Made by a program: the position numbers and the translations under genes. From IMG/VR virus record IMGVR_UViG_3300044995_000099, positions 1 through 23,707 of that record: a stretch of DNA of 23,707 nt; one strand, written 5' to 3'. The stretch is from a virus. Below are positions 8,084-14,112 of the stretch, piece after piece; the first letter of the stretch is position 1, and every line of letters begins with the position of its first letter. Below the pieces are notes generated by a model that saw nothing but the letters and a program-made list of their open reading frames with translations, was not told where the DNA came from and made no database searches.

Positions 8084-8863
8084 GTGAAACACCACACTTT
8101 CGTTTATGACCTTAGCGGTCAGGACGGCGAGCTTGTCTTGCTTTCGGCGTACCTTTCTGCCGCCGCGCTGGCAAGTGTCAGACGAACGGCAACTTTTGGA
8201 TTTGTTCTTCCTTTGGGGCAAAACCTTTCTTCTTATGATTCTTGGGTGTTCCGTCGTCTGGGCGTTTCCTTTTTTGAATTAGCGCCAAGCGAGACTATCG
8301 AAAGTAGATTGTCGGTAGCCTTGATGAACGCTTTGTTGAATAGTAACGGACTCCCGTCTAGGTTTTTTATTCACAACTGTTCTAGGTGTTTGTTTTTGGT
8401 TCCTCAGATGTTTCTTAAGGTGGATGAGTCCACGTTGATTCCGCCTGATGTTTTGATTGTTCCGCCGGGAGCCAAAGAGGATGCTTTTCCGAGTCCTTCA
8501 ATCTTTTGTGTTGATGCCTACGAAGGCGATGTTCCTAAGGAAGGGACGGAAGGCGAGATTAGGGCGAAGATTAGGGCTATTGCTGACGACATTCTTTTTG
8601 AGAAGCGGGAGGTTTCCCGGAAGGAAAGTAAGCAGTTGACTTATGTCCCTTCCGGCGGGGCCTATGTTGACCCGGACAAAGAGTTTTTTCAGGCAATGAA
8701 AAAGGGAAGGCTGTTTGTTGACGCTTTGCCTGACCGGTTTATCAATTTTCTTGGTTTCTCGATAGAAAAGTTGCGAGAGGTTGGAGTTAGTCTTAGGGAA
8801 TACGAAGTTCCCTTTTACCGACACGCTGGTTCAGAGCGTGTTGTGACAACTATCTTCCAATAG
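8084..8863 (+). CDS. unrecognised protein between scaffold and capsid (259 aa)
   Basis: Not recognised. The GTG start at 8084 is 6 bases after the scaffold stop. The first 70 residues alternate strands and helices in an alpha/beta manner (FVYDLSGQDGELVLLSAYL, then FGFVLPLG). A short Cys pair, NCSRC, lies near 102-106. The middle has Pro-rich turns and PDVLIVPPGA, and the C-terminal third is charged and helical. There is no Walker motif, no DxD and no clear Ser-His protease signature. The early section has a faint look of a sugar-nucleotide-binding fold, but I would not assign it. Position suggests a head-assembly accessory or a phage-specific surface-modifying enzyme. Confidence 0.6.
   Translation: MKHHTFVYDLSGQDGELVLLSAYLSAAALASVRRTATFGFVLPLGQNLSSYDSWVFRRLGVSFFELAPSETIESRLSVALMNALLNSNGLPSRFFIHNCSRCLFLVPQMFLKVDESTLIPPDVLIVPPGAKEDAFPSPSIFCVDAYEGDVPKEGTEGEIRAKIRAIADDILFEKREVSRKESKQLTYVPSGGAYVDPDKEFFQAMKKGRLFVDALPDRFINFLGFSIEKLREVGVSLREYEVPFYRHAGSERVVTTIFQ
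8819..8843 (+). other. 9-bp RNA hairpin at 3' end of the upstream gene
   Basis: Arms at 8819-8827 and 8835-8843 pair over nine positions (one G-U) around a 7-base loop. The centre is ACACGCT/AGCGTGT. It lies inside the last codons of the 259-residue protein gene, 20 bases before its stop. No T-tract follows, so it is not a standard terminator; it could protect or process the transcript ahead of the capsid gene. Confidence 0.4.
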
Positions 8864-8996
8864 TTGGTTGATTTTCTTCTTATTAGCCTGCATTGAGTCT
8901 GTGTGAGCCTAATTTAGCCGGCTGGCTCGCCCGGCATGGCCTATCCTGTTGGCTTCAGGCAAACGTAAACTGTAACTTTTGTAGTGTGTTTTTTGT
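8864..8996 (+). promoter_or_regulatory. 133-base leader before the capsid gene
   Basis: No gene is seen. Two alternative short stems can form: 8903-8909 with 8924-8930 (7 pairs, one G-U) and GCCGG 8917-8921 with CCGGC 8931-8935. The last 30 bases before the ATG are T-rich with no Shine-Dalgarno site. No good sigma-70 promoter is visible. A long leader before the most heavily expressed phage gene is a reasonable place for a phage promoter or translation enhancer. Confidence 0.35.
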
Positions 8997-10277
8997 ATGC
9001 CTACGTTCGCTTGTGACCCGGCCACTCTGTCGCAGGTGGCCATCAAAGACACCAATCGGTTGGTTGGTGAAATTGCGGCTTCTCTCGCCTATAAATCTCC
9101 GTTCATTAACTTGCTTCCCGGCGGAACTTTTCCTGCCGGAGTAAGTGATACCATCTACTCGGCGGCTCAGCTTCAGGCGGCCCCTGGGGATAACTTGGCA
9201 ACCCCTACTTTCTACTGCGATACGGACGTGTGCGGTACTTCCGGCTCCCAGGAGCTTACGGATACCGTGACGTATCCGATCCGTTTGGAGAGTAAGCGCG
9301 GTCGTGGCCCTAAAGTCTGTGTTAAACAGGGGTATGCTGCCTTTAAGGGGTCTTATACTGCGGCAGTTAACTCCCTCAAGGACCTTGTTACGCAGTACAT
9401 CAACTCTGACGTTCGTTACCAGTTGACTCGACTTTCAGCCACCAAGTTTGTGGCGAAGACGGGGTACACGTTTGACTCGTTGCTGACTGGTGGGCTGGAA
9501 AGTTCGCTTGGCATCAAGTTTGCCAACGTTCTTCCTGATGCGCCGCTTTCGTTCAAGGCGTTGTACACCCTGGCTTCGTGGTTGCGTGAGGTCGCGTTGG
9601 CCGACTGGTTTACCAACGGGGGCGCGCCTAGCTTCCGGTTTATTGCCGGTGCTGGCCAAATCGAGCTTCTGCGTAACGAAAGTGGAGTGCAGGCGTCTGC
9701 CGTTGCGTTGGCTTCCGGCGGGTATAGGTTCGGTGAGACTACCCTTACCGGGTATTCCTTCGAGGCTTCTCCGGCGTATCGAGGAGTTTCGTTCGCGGTT
9801 GACCAACGCCCGCTGCGGTTCAATACGGTGGACGCGAATGGAAATCCGGTGTTCATCAACCCGGTTGTGGTTGTTCCGAACGCTTCTAAGAATACCGCGT
9901 ATGCTCGTGTTAATCCGGCTTGGCTTAACGCGAATTACGAGGTGGGTCTCCTCGTTGCGAGCGAGTCCTTCCTTCGGCTCGTTCCTGAGTCCTATGTTGG
10001 CGAAGGGCCTTTCCGGTTCAACCCGCAGTTGCACATGGGAGAGCTGGTCTGGCATTATCAAATTGACAATGATTGTAACGCCTTCGGTGATTTTGGTTGG
10101 CATATCTACCAGATTACTCGTGCGTATGCTCCTCGGCGTCCGCATCATGTGATTCCCGTTGCGTACAAGCGTACTCCGAGCGACCTCGGTCTTGTGGCTC
10201 CCGAAGCCGTGACCTTGCAAACCCTGTCACAGCCCGGCACTAATGACCTGACCTGCACGACTCCTCCGGCGTCTTAA
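8997..10277 (+). CDS. major capsid protein (426 aa)
   Basis: Builds the icosahedral shell; presumed HK97 fold. Support is its position after the scaffold, its length, its own long leader, and its composition. The N-terminal section (VAIKDTNRLVGEIAASLAYK near 14-33) resembles the N-arm and following helix of podovirus-type capsid proteins. The middle carries the YQLTRLSATKFVA helix, and the C-terminal FGDFGWHIYQITRAYAPRRP is typical of a terminal domain of capsid proteins in related phages. Several Cys are present in the first 110 residues (6, 73, 78 and 107). The ATG at 8997 follows TTTTTTGT and has no Shine-Dalgarno site. A strong hairpin follows the stop. Confidence 0.8.
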   Translation: MPTFACDPATLSQVAIKDTNRLVGEIAASLAYKSPFINLLPGGTFPAGVSDTIYSAAQLQAAPGDNLATPTFYCDTDVCGTSGSQELTDTVTYPIRLESKRGRGPKVCVKQGYAAFKGSYTAAVNSLKDLVTQYINSDVRYQLTRLSATKFVAKTGYTFDSLLTGGLESSLGIKFANVLPDAPLSFKALYTLASWLREVALADWFTNGGAPSFRFIAGAGQIELLRNESGVQASAVALASGGYRFGETTLTGYSFEASPAYRGVSFAVDQRPLRFNTVDANGNPVFINPVVVVPNASKNTAYARVNPAWLNANYEVGLLVASESFLRLVPESYVGEGPFRFNPQLHMGELVWHYQIDNDCNAFGDFGWHIYQITRAYAPRRPHHVIPVAYKRTPSDLGLVAPEAVTLQTLSQPGTNDLTCTTPPAS

Positions 10278-10292
10278 TAGCTAACTGACATG

Positions 10293-10325
10293 GCCGGGGG
10301 GCTGGTCGAATCCCAGCCTCCCGGC
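10293..10325 (+). terminator. strong 13-bp hairpin after the capsid gene
   Basis: Arms 10293-10305 and 10313-10325 pair at all 13 positions (one G-U) around the 7-base loop TCGAATC. It begins 15 bases after the capsid stop and ends 7 bases before the ATG of the next gene. No T-run follows, so a classical intrinsic terminator is doubtful; partial termination, mRNA protection or control of the downstream start are all possible. The shape, a 12-13-pair stem with a T-loop-like loop, recalls the acceptor and T-arm half of a tRNA. Confidence 0.55.
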
Positions 10326-10332
10326 TCTTACT

Positions 10333-11400
10333 ATGAGTTGTTCTCCCTGCTCAACTCCGCCGCTTGTCAACACCCCGGAGAACGAGACTCTGGGGAGCCA
10401 AATTGACAACTTTGTACGTCATTTTTTTGGTTCCGTTACCAAATCGCAGGGACCCGATGGTTCTGTTGTTTGGGCACTTCCTTGCGACCTTGAGACGGGG
10501 TTGGTTACGTCTCCGCGTCAAGTTGATGAAGGCTTGGCGTGTTATTTTTTGCGGCTTTTCCAAGAAGGTTTGGTTGGGTTGCAGGGACCGCAAGGGCCGG
10601 CTGGTGCCGAGGGCGCGGCTGGTGCCCCGGCGTACACTACTGTTGCTGTAACCGGGACAGTTCCTGATACTACTCCGGCGTCGTTTGCTCTAGAATGTAG
10701 TTTCACGCTCATTCTTTCTGCCGGAATGTATGTTTTTGTTTCCGGGGTTGGCTATTTTCGTGTTGACAGCGTTACTTCTAATCTTACCGAAACTCCGCCT
10801 CGAAATACCGTAACTGTTGTTTTATCGCTTGTCCGGTTGCTTTCAGGAGTTACCTTGCCGGCTACAGTTCCTATTGGGGCCTTTGTTGTTCCGGCTGGGC
10901 CGGAGGGGATTCCAGGAACTCCCGGAGCGCAGGGACCGCAAGGCCCGGCTGGTCCGCAAGGCCCGGCTGGTCCTGCGGGCCAGTCTTGGCCTTCCCAGAA
11001 CGTAGCTTTCCTTCCGTCTAACTTATCTGACCCGGCGTACCAAGTTGGTTTGGTCTTTGACCAAGTTTCTTTTACTAGTGCGACGCCGGCCCTGTCTTTG
11101 TCGCAGATTGGTACGTATCAAGTAAATTACACTCTGCTTGTTTCTGGTGTTTCTGCTCAGGCGGATACGGTGGTTGAGGTTCGCCCTTCGTTTTACGGGA
11201 CTCCTCCGGTCCCTGCCTTGACTAATTTTTCTCAAAAAGTTGTCCTTACCGGTAACTCGGTTGTTCCTGTTACGTTTTCTGGGATTATTCAGTCGCTGAT
11301 AGCAGGTCAAAACCTGGTGATTGAGGCGAAAGCAAGTGTTGGAAATGCGATTGTTATCCCTCCATCTGGTCTATATCTTTCTGCGTTTAAGATTTCTTAG
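10333..11400 (+). CDS. collagen-like fibre protein with C1q/BclA-like end (355 aa)
   Basis: Residues 1-80 are a globular, Cys-containing N-terminal domain, probably the particle anchor. A short Gly-x-y run is at 82-99, a beta domain at about 100-188 (GMYVFVSGVGYFRVDSV), a second Gly-x-y run at 189-216, and a C-terminal domain at 217-355. The C-terminal domain has the strand pattern of C1q or BclA-type jelly rolls (IGTYQVNYTLLVSG, then GLYLSAFKI). Collagen-like runs imply a homotrimer. It follows the capsid gene at once, so a head fibre or decoration is the first guess. The ATG at 10333 has no Shine-Dalgarno site and lies just under the preceding hairpin. Confidence 0.8.
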   Translation: MSCSPCSTPPLVNTPENETLGSQIDNFVRHFFGSVTKSQGPDGSVVWALPCDLETGLVTSPRQVDEGLACYFLRLFQEGLVGLQGPQGPAGAEGAAGAPAYTTVAVTGTVPDTTPASFALECSFTLILSAGMYVFVSGVGYFRVDSVTSNLTETPPRNTVTVVLSLVRLLSGVTLPATVPIGAFVVPAGPEGIPGTPGAQGPQGPAGPQGPAGPAGQSWPSQNVAFLPSNLSDPAYQVGLVFDQVSFTSATPALSLSQIGTYQVNYTLLVSGVSAQADTVVEVRPSFYGTPPVPALTNFSQKVVLTGNSVVPVTFSGIIQSLIAGQNLVIEAKASVGNAIVIPPSGLYLSAFKIS

Positions 11401-11702
11401 TGAGTGCTAAAAAGGACAGCTCCTTCGTTGACGCATTTGAAGGACGGTTCGCAAGTCCTGTAAAAGTTTTTGTATCAAAAGGTGTTTCAGTTTCGGTTTC
11501 GATTCCTGAACCGGTTAGTTTTTCTTCTTGTTCAAAGTCTTTCTCGGTTGGCGTAAGCGAAGTCGAAGTCAAAAACCCGGAAGACATTCCTTACGGAGAT
11601 TTGTATTGGCGTGACGAAGACGGAGTATTGGTTACAGAAGAAGTGGATGTCCCAGTTCCTGGACAGCCGATTTTACAACGGTTTGAAGTGAATAACGTAT
11701 GA
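11400..11702 (+). CDS. small protein between the two collagen-like genes (100 aa)
   Basis: Not recognised. The GTG start shares one base with the previous stop, and the stop overlaps the next ATG by four bases (ATGA), so it is almost certainly translated. The first half is Ser/Val-rich and likely beta ([19 protein letters not shown]); the second half is acidic with a WRDEDG turn. The tight coupling to both fibre genes suggests an assembly partner or minor part of the fibre, but nothing shows this directly. Confidence 0.65.
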   Translation: MSAKKDSSFVDAFEGRFASPVKVFVSKGVSVSVSIPEPVSFSSCSKSFSVGVSEVEVKNPEDIPYGDLYWRDEDGVLVTEEVDVPVPGQPILQRFEVNNV

Positions 11703-12643
11703 GAACTTCGGACATCCCGCTTCACTCTTTCCCCATTCCTGAAGACCAAGTTATTGCGTTAGTTCAGGTCGCTCCGGGGGTTTATCGGCTTCGTCGTGTT
11801 CCGGCTAATATTGTTGGCGCGCAGGGTCCGCAAGGTCCTGAAGGTCCGCAGGGTCCGCAAGGTCCTGAAGGTCCGCAGGGTCCGCAGGGTCCGCAAGGTC
11901 CTGAAGGTCCGCAGGGTCCGCAAGGTCCTGAAGGTCCGCAGGGTCCGCAAGGCCCGGTTGGTCCGGCGGGTCCTCCCGGCCCTCAAGGCCCAGAAGGTCC
12001 GGCTGGTCCTCCCGGCCCTCAAGGCCCAGAAGGTCCGGCTGGTCCTCAAGGTCCAGAAGGTCCGGCTGGTCCTCCCGGCCCTCAAGGCCCAGAAGGTCCG
12101 GCTGGTCCTCAAGGTCCTGCTGGTCCGGCTGGTCCTCCCGGCCCTCAAGGCCCAGAAGGTCCGGCTGGTCCTCAAGGTCCTGCTGGTCCGGCTGGTCCTC
12201 CCGGCCCTCAAGGCCCAGAAGGTCCGGCTGGCCCTCAAGGTCCTGCTGGCCCGACTGGTCCGCAAGGTCCTGCTGGCCCGACTGGTCCGCAAGGTCCTGC
12301 TGGCCCAACTGGTCCACAAGGCCCCCCAGGCGGGCTTGTGCTGTCCCACCAGACGCTTTCTTTTACGTCGCCTCTTATTATAGACTTTGATGGGGCTACG
12401 TACCAAGAGGTTTCTGTTACAGGCTCTGTTTCTTTGCAAACCTCTAATCGAGGCGTTCCGAAAACGGTTGCGGTTATTTTTCGTGGAGGGGCTTCGGACA
12501 ATCCGGTTTCCGTTCCGGCTGGGTGGAAGTGGGTGTCTGCTGTTTTGAACCTGATTCCTGCGAACAAAACTGTCATTTTGTCTTTGACTGCGTTTGGGAC
12601 TTTGGAGTCCGACGTGATTGCTTGCTTCGTGGCTGAAGAATGA
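11699..12643 (+). CDS. long collagen-like fibre protein (314 aa)
   Basis: Residues 1-39 are a short N-terminal region, likely the attachment site. Residues 40-210 form about 57 unbroken Gly-x-y triplets, dominated by [12 protein letters not shown] and GPT, which should trimerise as a rigid collagen-like rod. Residues 211-314 are a beta domain with [18 protein letters not shown] and later [19 protein letters not shown], a strand pattern common at the tips of phage fibres. Glu appears often but Lys is absent from the triplets, so the rod is acidic. It overlaps the upstream gene by 4 bases and the downstream gene by 4. Decoration or receptor contact is inferred. Confidence 0.85.
   Translation: MRTSDIPLHSFPIPEDQVIALVQVAPGVYRLRRVPANIVGAQGPQGPEGPQGPQGPEGPQGPQGPQGPEGPQGPQGPEGPQGPQGPVGPAGPPGPQGPEGPAGPPGPQGPEGPAGPQGPEGPAGPPGPQGPEGPAGPQGPAGPAGPPGPQGPEGPAGPQGPAGPAGPPGPQGPEGPAGPQGPAGPTGPQGPAGPTGPQGPAGPTGPQGPPGGLVLSHQTLSFTSPLIIDFDGATYQEVSVTGSVSLQTSNRGVPKTVAVIFRGGASDNPVSVPAGWKWVSAVLNLIPANKTVILSLTAFGTLESDVIACFVAEE
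11816..12328 (+). repeat. collagen-coding tandem repeat with a 63-base unit
   Basis: The rod region is built from 9-base triplet units. On top of this a higher order is visible: the string CCTCCCGGCCCTCAAGG starts at 11972, 12008, 12071, 12134 and 12197, so the spacings are 36, 63, 63 and 63 bases. The 63-base unit codes for seven triplets. The first third uses a different, simpler GPQ-GPQ-GPE alternation and the end uses GPA-GPT-GPQ. Near-identical copies point to recent expansion by recombination or slippage. Confidence 0.9.
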
Positions 12644-12831
12644 TTCCGCTTTACACACTTTTGGATTTGGCCTTCTTGGGGCAACTAAACCGAGGCATCC
12701 CGTATGGGACCGGCGGTGGGTCGGGCCTGGTAACTTTTACATATTCCCTCTTTGGAGTTGCTGTTCGGGATTTTCAATCCCCGTCGTATTCAATTTCGTT
12801 TGAGTTTTCTATTAACGGTGTGGCAGTATAA
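12640..12831 (+). CDS. small protein after the collagen gene (63 aa)
   Basis: Not recognised. Its ATG overlaps the collagen-protein stop as ATGA, which supports translation. The sequence is hydrophobic at the start ([15 protein letters not shown]), has a Gly-rich turn (GTGGGSG), and then a beta-like stretch ending in [13 protein letters not shown]. It could be a minor virion protein. An overlapping frame (12618-12803) gives a longer shadow without matching starts, so I prefer this one. Confidence 0.55.
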   Translation: MIPLYTLLDLAFLGQLNRGIPYGTGGGSGLVTFTYSLFGVAVRDFQSPSYSISFEFSINGVAV

Positions 12832-12848
12832 CTAGTGAAAGAATTAAT

Positions 12849-12893
12849 ATGCCTTGCAAATCGAAAAAAGGTAAAGGTAAGCGAAAGTACTAG
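12849..12893 (+). CDS. possible 14-codon basic leader peptide
   Basis: ATG at 12849 to TAG at 12891-12893 codes for MPCKSKKGKGKRKY, with eight Lys or Arg in fourteen residues. It is below usual gene-calling length. It sits in the 104-base gap before the membrane protein gene, is in the same frame as that gene, and its second half lies in the 5' arm of a long stem. Alternatives are a chance ORF, a short basic virion peptide, or the 5' end of a longer gene interrupted by an amber codon. A competing ORF from GTG 12835 to 12954 (39 codons) overlaps it in another frame. Confidence 0.35.
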   Translation: MPCKSKKGKGKRKY

Positions 12894-12935
12894 TTCGCGG
12901 CTTGCGCTAGATTACAAACTTTCGCATTTTACCTT
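12874..12935 (+). promoter_or_regulatory. long RNA stem abutting the start of the membrane protein gene
   Basis: AAGGTAA at 12874-12880 pairs with TTACCTT at 12929-12935, and GCGAAAGT at 12881-12888 pairs with ACTTTCGC at 12918-12925. This gives 15 Watson-Crick pairs interrupted only by a 3-base bulge (12926-12928). Inside the loop, CTAG 12890-12893 can pair with 12907-12910 and CGC 12896-12898 with GCG 12904-12906. The 3' arm ends on the base before GTG 12936, so the stem should affect initiation there. The region is not needed as coding sequence of a recognised gene. Confidence 0.6.
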
Positions 12936-13169
12936 GTGGAAAATGAATTGGTAAGCCTACTTAACGCGGGGAGCCAGGTTGCGTTGCCCATCCTTTTGTT
13001 GCGGGCCTTGTTTTTTCTCGCGAACTGGTATCAACAGCTTTGGACTCAGTATGTCGAGGCTGTTACCCAGACTCAGCAAGTTTTGGTGTCGTTGTTACAT
13101 GAACGCGGTGTTACGGCGGACCAAATAACGGAGGCTTTGGCAAAGGCCGCGACTAACAAAGATAAGTGA
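12936..13169 (+). CDS. small membrane protein, holin candidate (77 aa)
   Basis: One hydrophobic segment at about 13-30 (SQVALPILLLRALFFLANW) follows a short acidic N-terminus and precedes a charged helix with Gln-rich heptads. This is the size and layout of single-span holins and of some small virion membrane proteins. No endolysin or spanin lies next to it in the window, so the holin call is weak. The start is a GTG with no Shine-Dalgarno site, placed directly after a long stem; no other start codon is available upstream in frame before the TAG at 12891. The next gene begins 1 base after the stop. Confidence 0.6.
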   Translation: MENELVSLLNAGSQVALPILLLRALFFLANWYQQLWTQYVEAVTQTQQVLVSLLHERGVTADQITEALAKAATNKDK

Positions 13170-13170
13170 T

Positions 13171-14112
13171 ATGTTTACCCTGGATTCTGTTTTTGACGAA
13201 ATCCGGCAAATCTTGGGAATCCACGATGAGAAAGTGGTTTTCAGTAAGGTTACTCAAGCCGTAAGTATTCTTGCCAATGGTGGTGAACTGGACGGGTGGA
13301 CCGGTTATCTCGATTTGTGTACTCACAGTGGTGGGACTTGCATTACGCTCCCCAGAGAAGTCGGGGCCGTGCTCGCGATTGCGGCGGGTGGGCAATCTTT
13401 GATTGGTCGAGATTTTTTATTTCAATTTCACCTGAACGGCATGGCCGGGCTTAAGCCGGTTCCTTGGTCCTGGATTGACACCGGAGGGTCTTTTGCTACG
13501 TTTTCAGAGTTCTTGTTTCCTACTAAAATCTATGCTACGTCAACTTCGTCGGCGGATGACAATAAACAGTTGACGGTTTTCGGCTTTGATGATGCCGGTC
13601 GCCCGCTTGGTCGGAACGTCTCTGGCGAATGGGTTCCAGGGATTCAGGTGGTTATTAAAGACCCTCCGGTAATGACTAACGAATTGGTGTCTCGGATTAC
13701 GTCTGTTCGTAAGCCGAAGACTGTCGGCTCCGTTAGTCTTTTGACCCGGGAATATGGGTCAGATGATGGAGTGGTTCTGGGAGTATATGAGCCTGACGAG
13801 ACGCTTCCTCAGTACCGTAGGATTATACTTGGTACTCCGGCGACTTGGGTTCGTGTCGCGTATCGAAAGCGTGTGCCTGAGATTCGGAGCAAGTACGACC
13901 ATATTCCACTTGCAAGTCGTACTGCTTTGATTAGTATGATTCAGTCGCTTAAGTTCAGGTCGGAAGACAACCTTCCTGTGGCCTTGGAGTTTGAGGCCGA
14001 TGCCCGTCGGCTTGAGGCCGAAGCACAGGCGGCTCTGTCATCGAACTTGGTGCGACCGTTGCAGATTCACACAGCGGACGCTTTGACTGAAGAACCGGCC
14101 CTTGAGGCATGA
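13171..14112 (+). CDS. head-tail adaptor / tail tube A-like protein (313 aa)
   Basis: Starts with a helical section (VFDEIRQILGIHDEKVVF), then a beta section with CTHSGGTCITLPREVGAVL near 50-68 and a Trp-rich turn (PVPWSWIDTGG), and ends with an acidic Ala/Glu-rich helix at about 255-290. This helix-beta-helix layout and the place just upstream of a nozzle-type gene resemble the adaptor protein (T7 gp11 class) that sits under the portal. I know similar sequences only as uncharacterised phage structural proteins. The stop overlaps the following ATG by 4 bases. Confidence 0.6.
   Translation: MFTLDSVFDEIRQILGIHDEKVVFSKVTQAVSILANGGELDGWTGYLDLCTHSGGTCITLPREVGAVLAIAAGGQSLIGRDFLFQFHLNGMAGLKPVPWSWIDTGGSFATFSEFLFPTKIYATSTSSADDNKQLTVFGFDDAGRPLGRNVSGEWVPGIQVVIKDPPVMTNELVSRITSVRKPKTVGSVSLLTREYGSDDGVVLGVYEPDETLPQYRRIILGTPATWVRVAYRKRVPEIRSKYDHIPLASRTALISMIQSLKFRSEDNLPVALEFEADARRLEAEAQAALSSNLVRPLQIHTADALTEEPALEA

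Noticed and set aside
7172-8221. 349-codon minus-strand ORF opposite the scaffold gene
   Set aside because: Shadow of the helical scaffold sequence, running over three plus-strand gene boundaries.
8903-8935. Pseudoknot in the capsid leader
   Set aside because: The two stems could only form together with no bases to span the first stem, which is sterically impossible; they may be alternatives at most.
8893-9144. 83-codon plus-strand ORF from the capsid leader into the capsid gene
   Set aside because: TTG start and frame overlap with the capsid gene, no coupling signal, Cys/Trp-rich product with no recognisable feature.
10283-10330. tRNA gene suggested by GGTCGAATCC
   Set aside because: Only an acceptor/T-arm-like half can be folded; no anticodon or D arm, and the 5' acceptor-like strand is directly next to the T-like stem.
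11759-12658. Long minus-strand and off-frame ORFs across the collagen region
   Set aside because: They arise from the 9-base periodic repeat, which keeps all frames open; their products are meaningless Arg/Thr/Ser or Leu/Val/Arg repeats with no start or spacing support.
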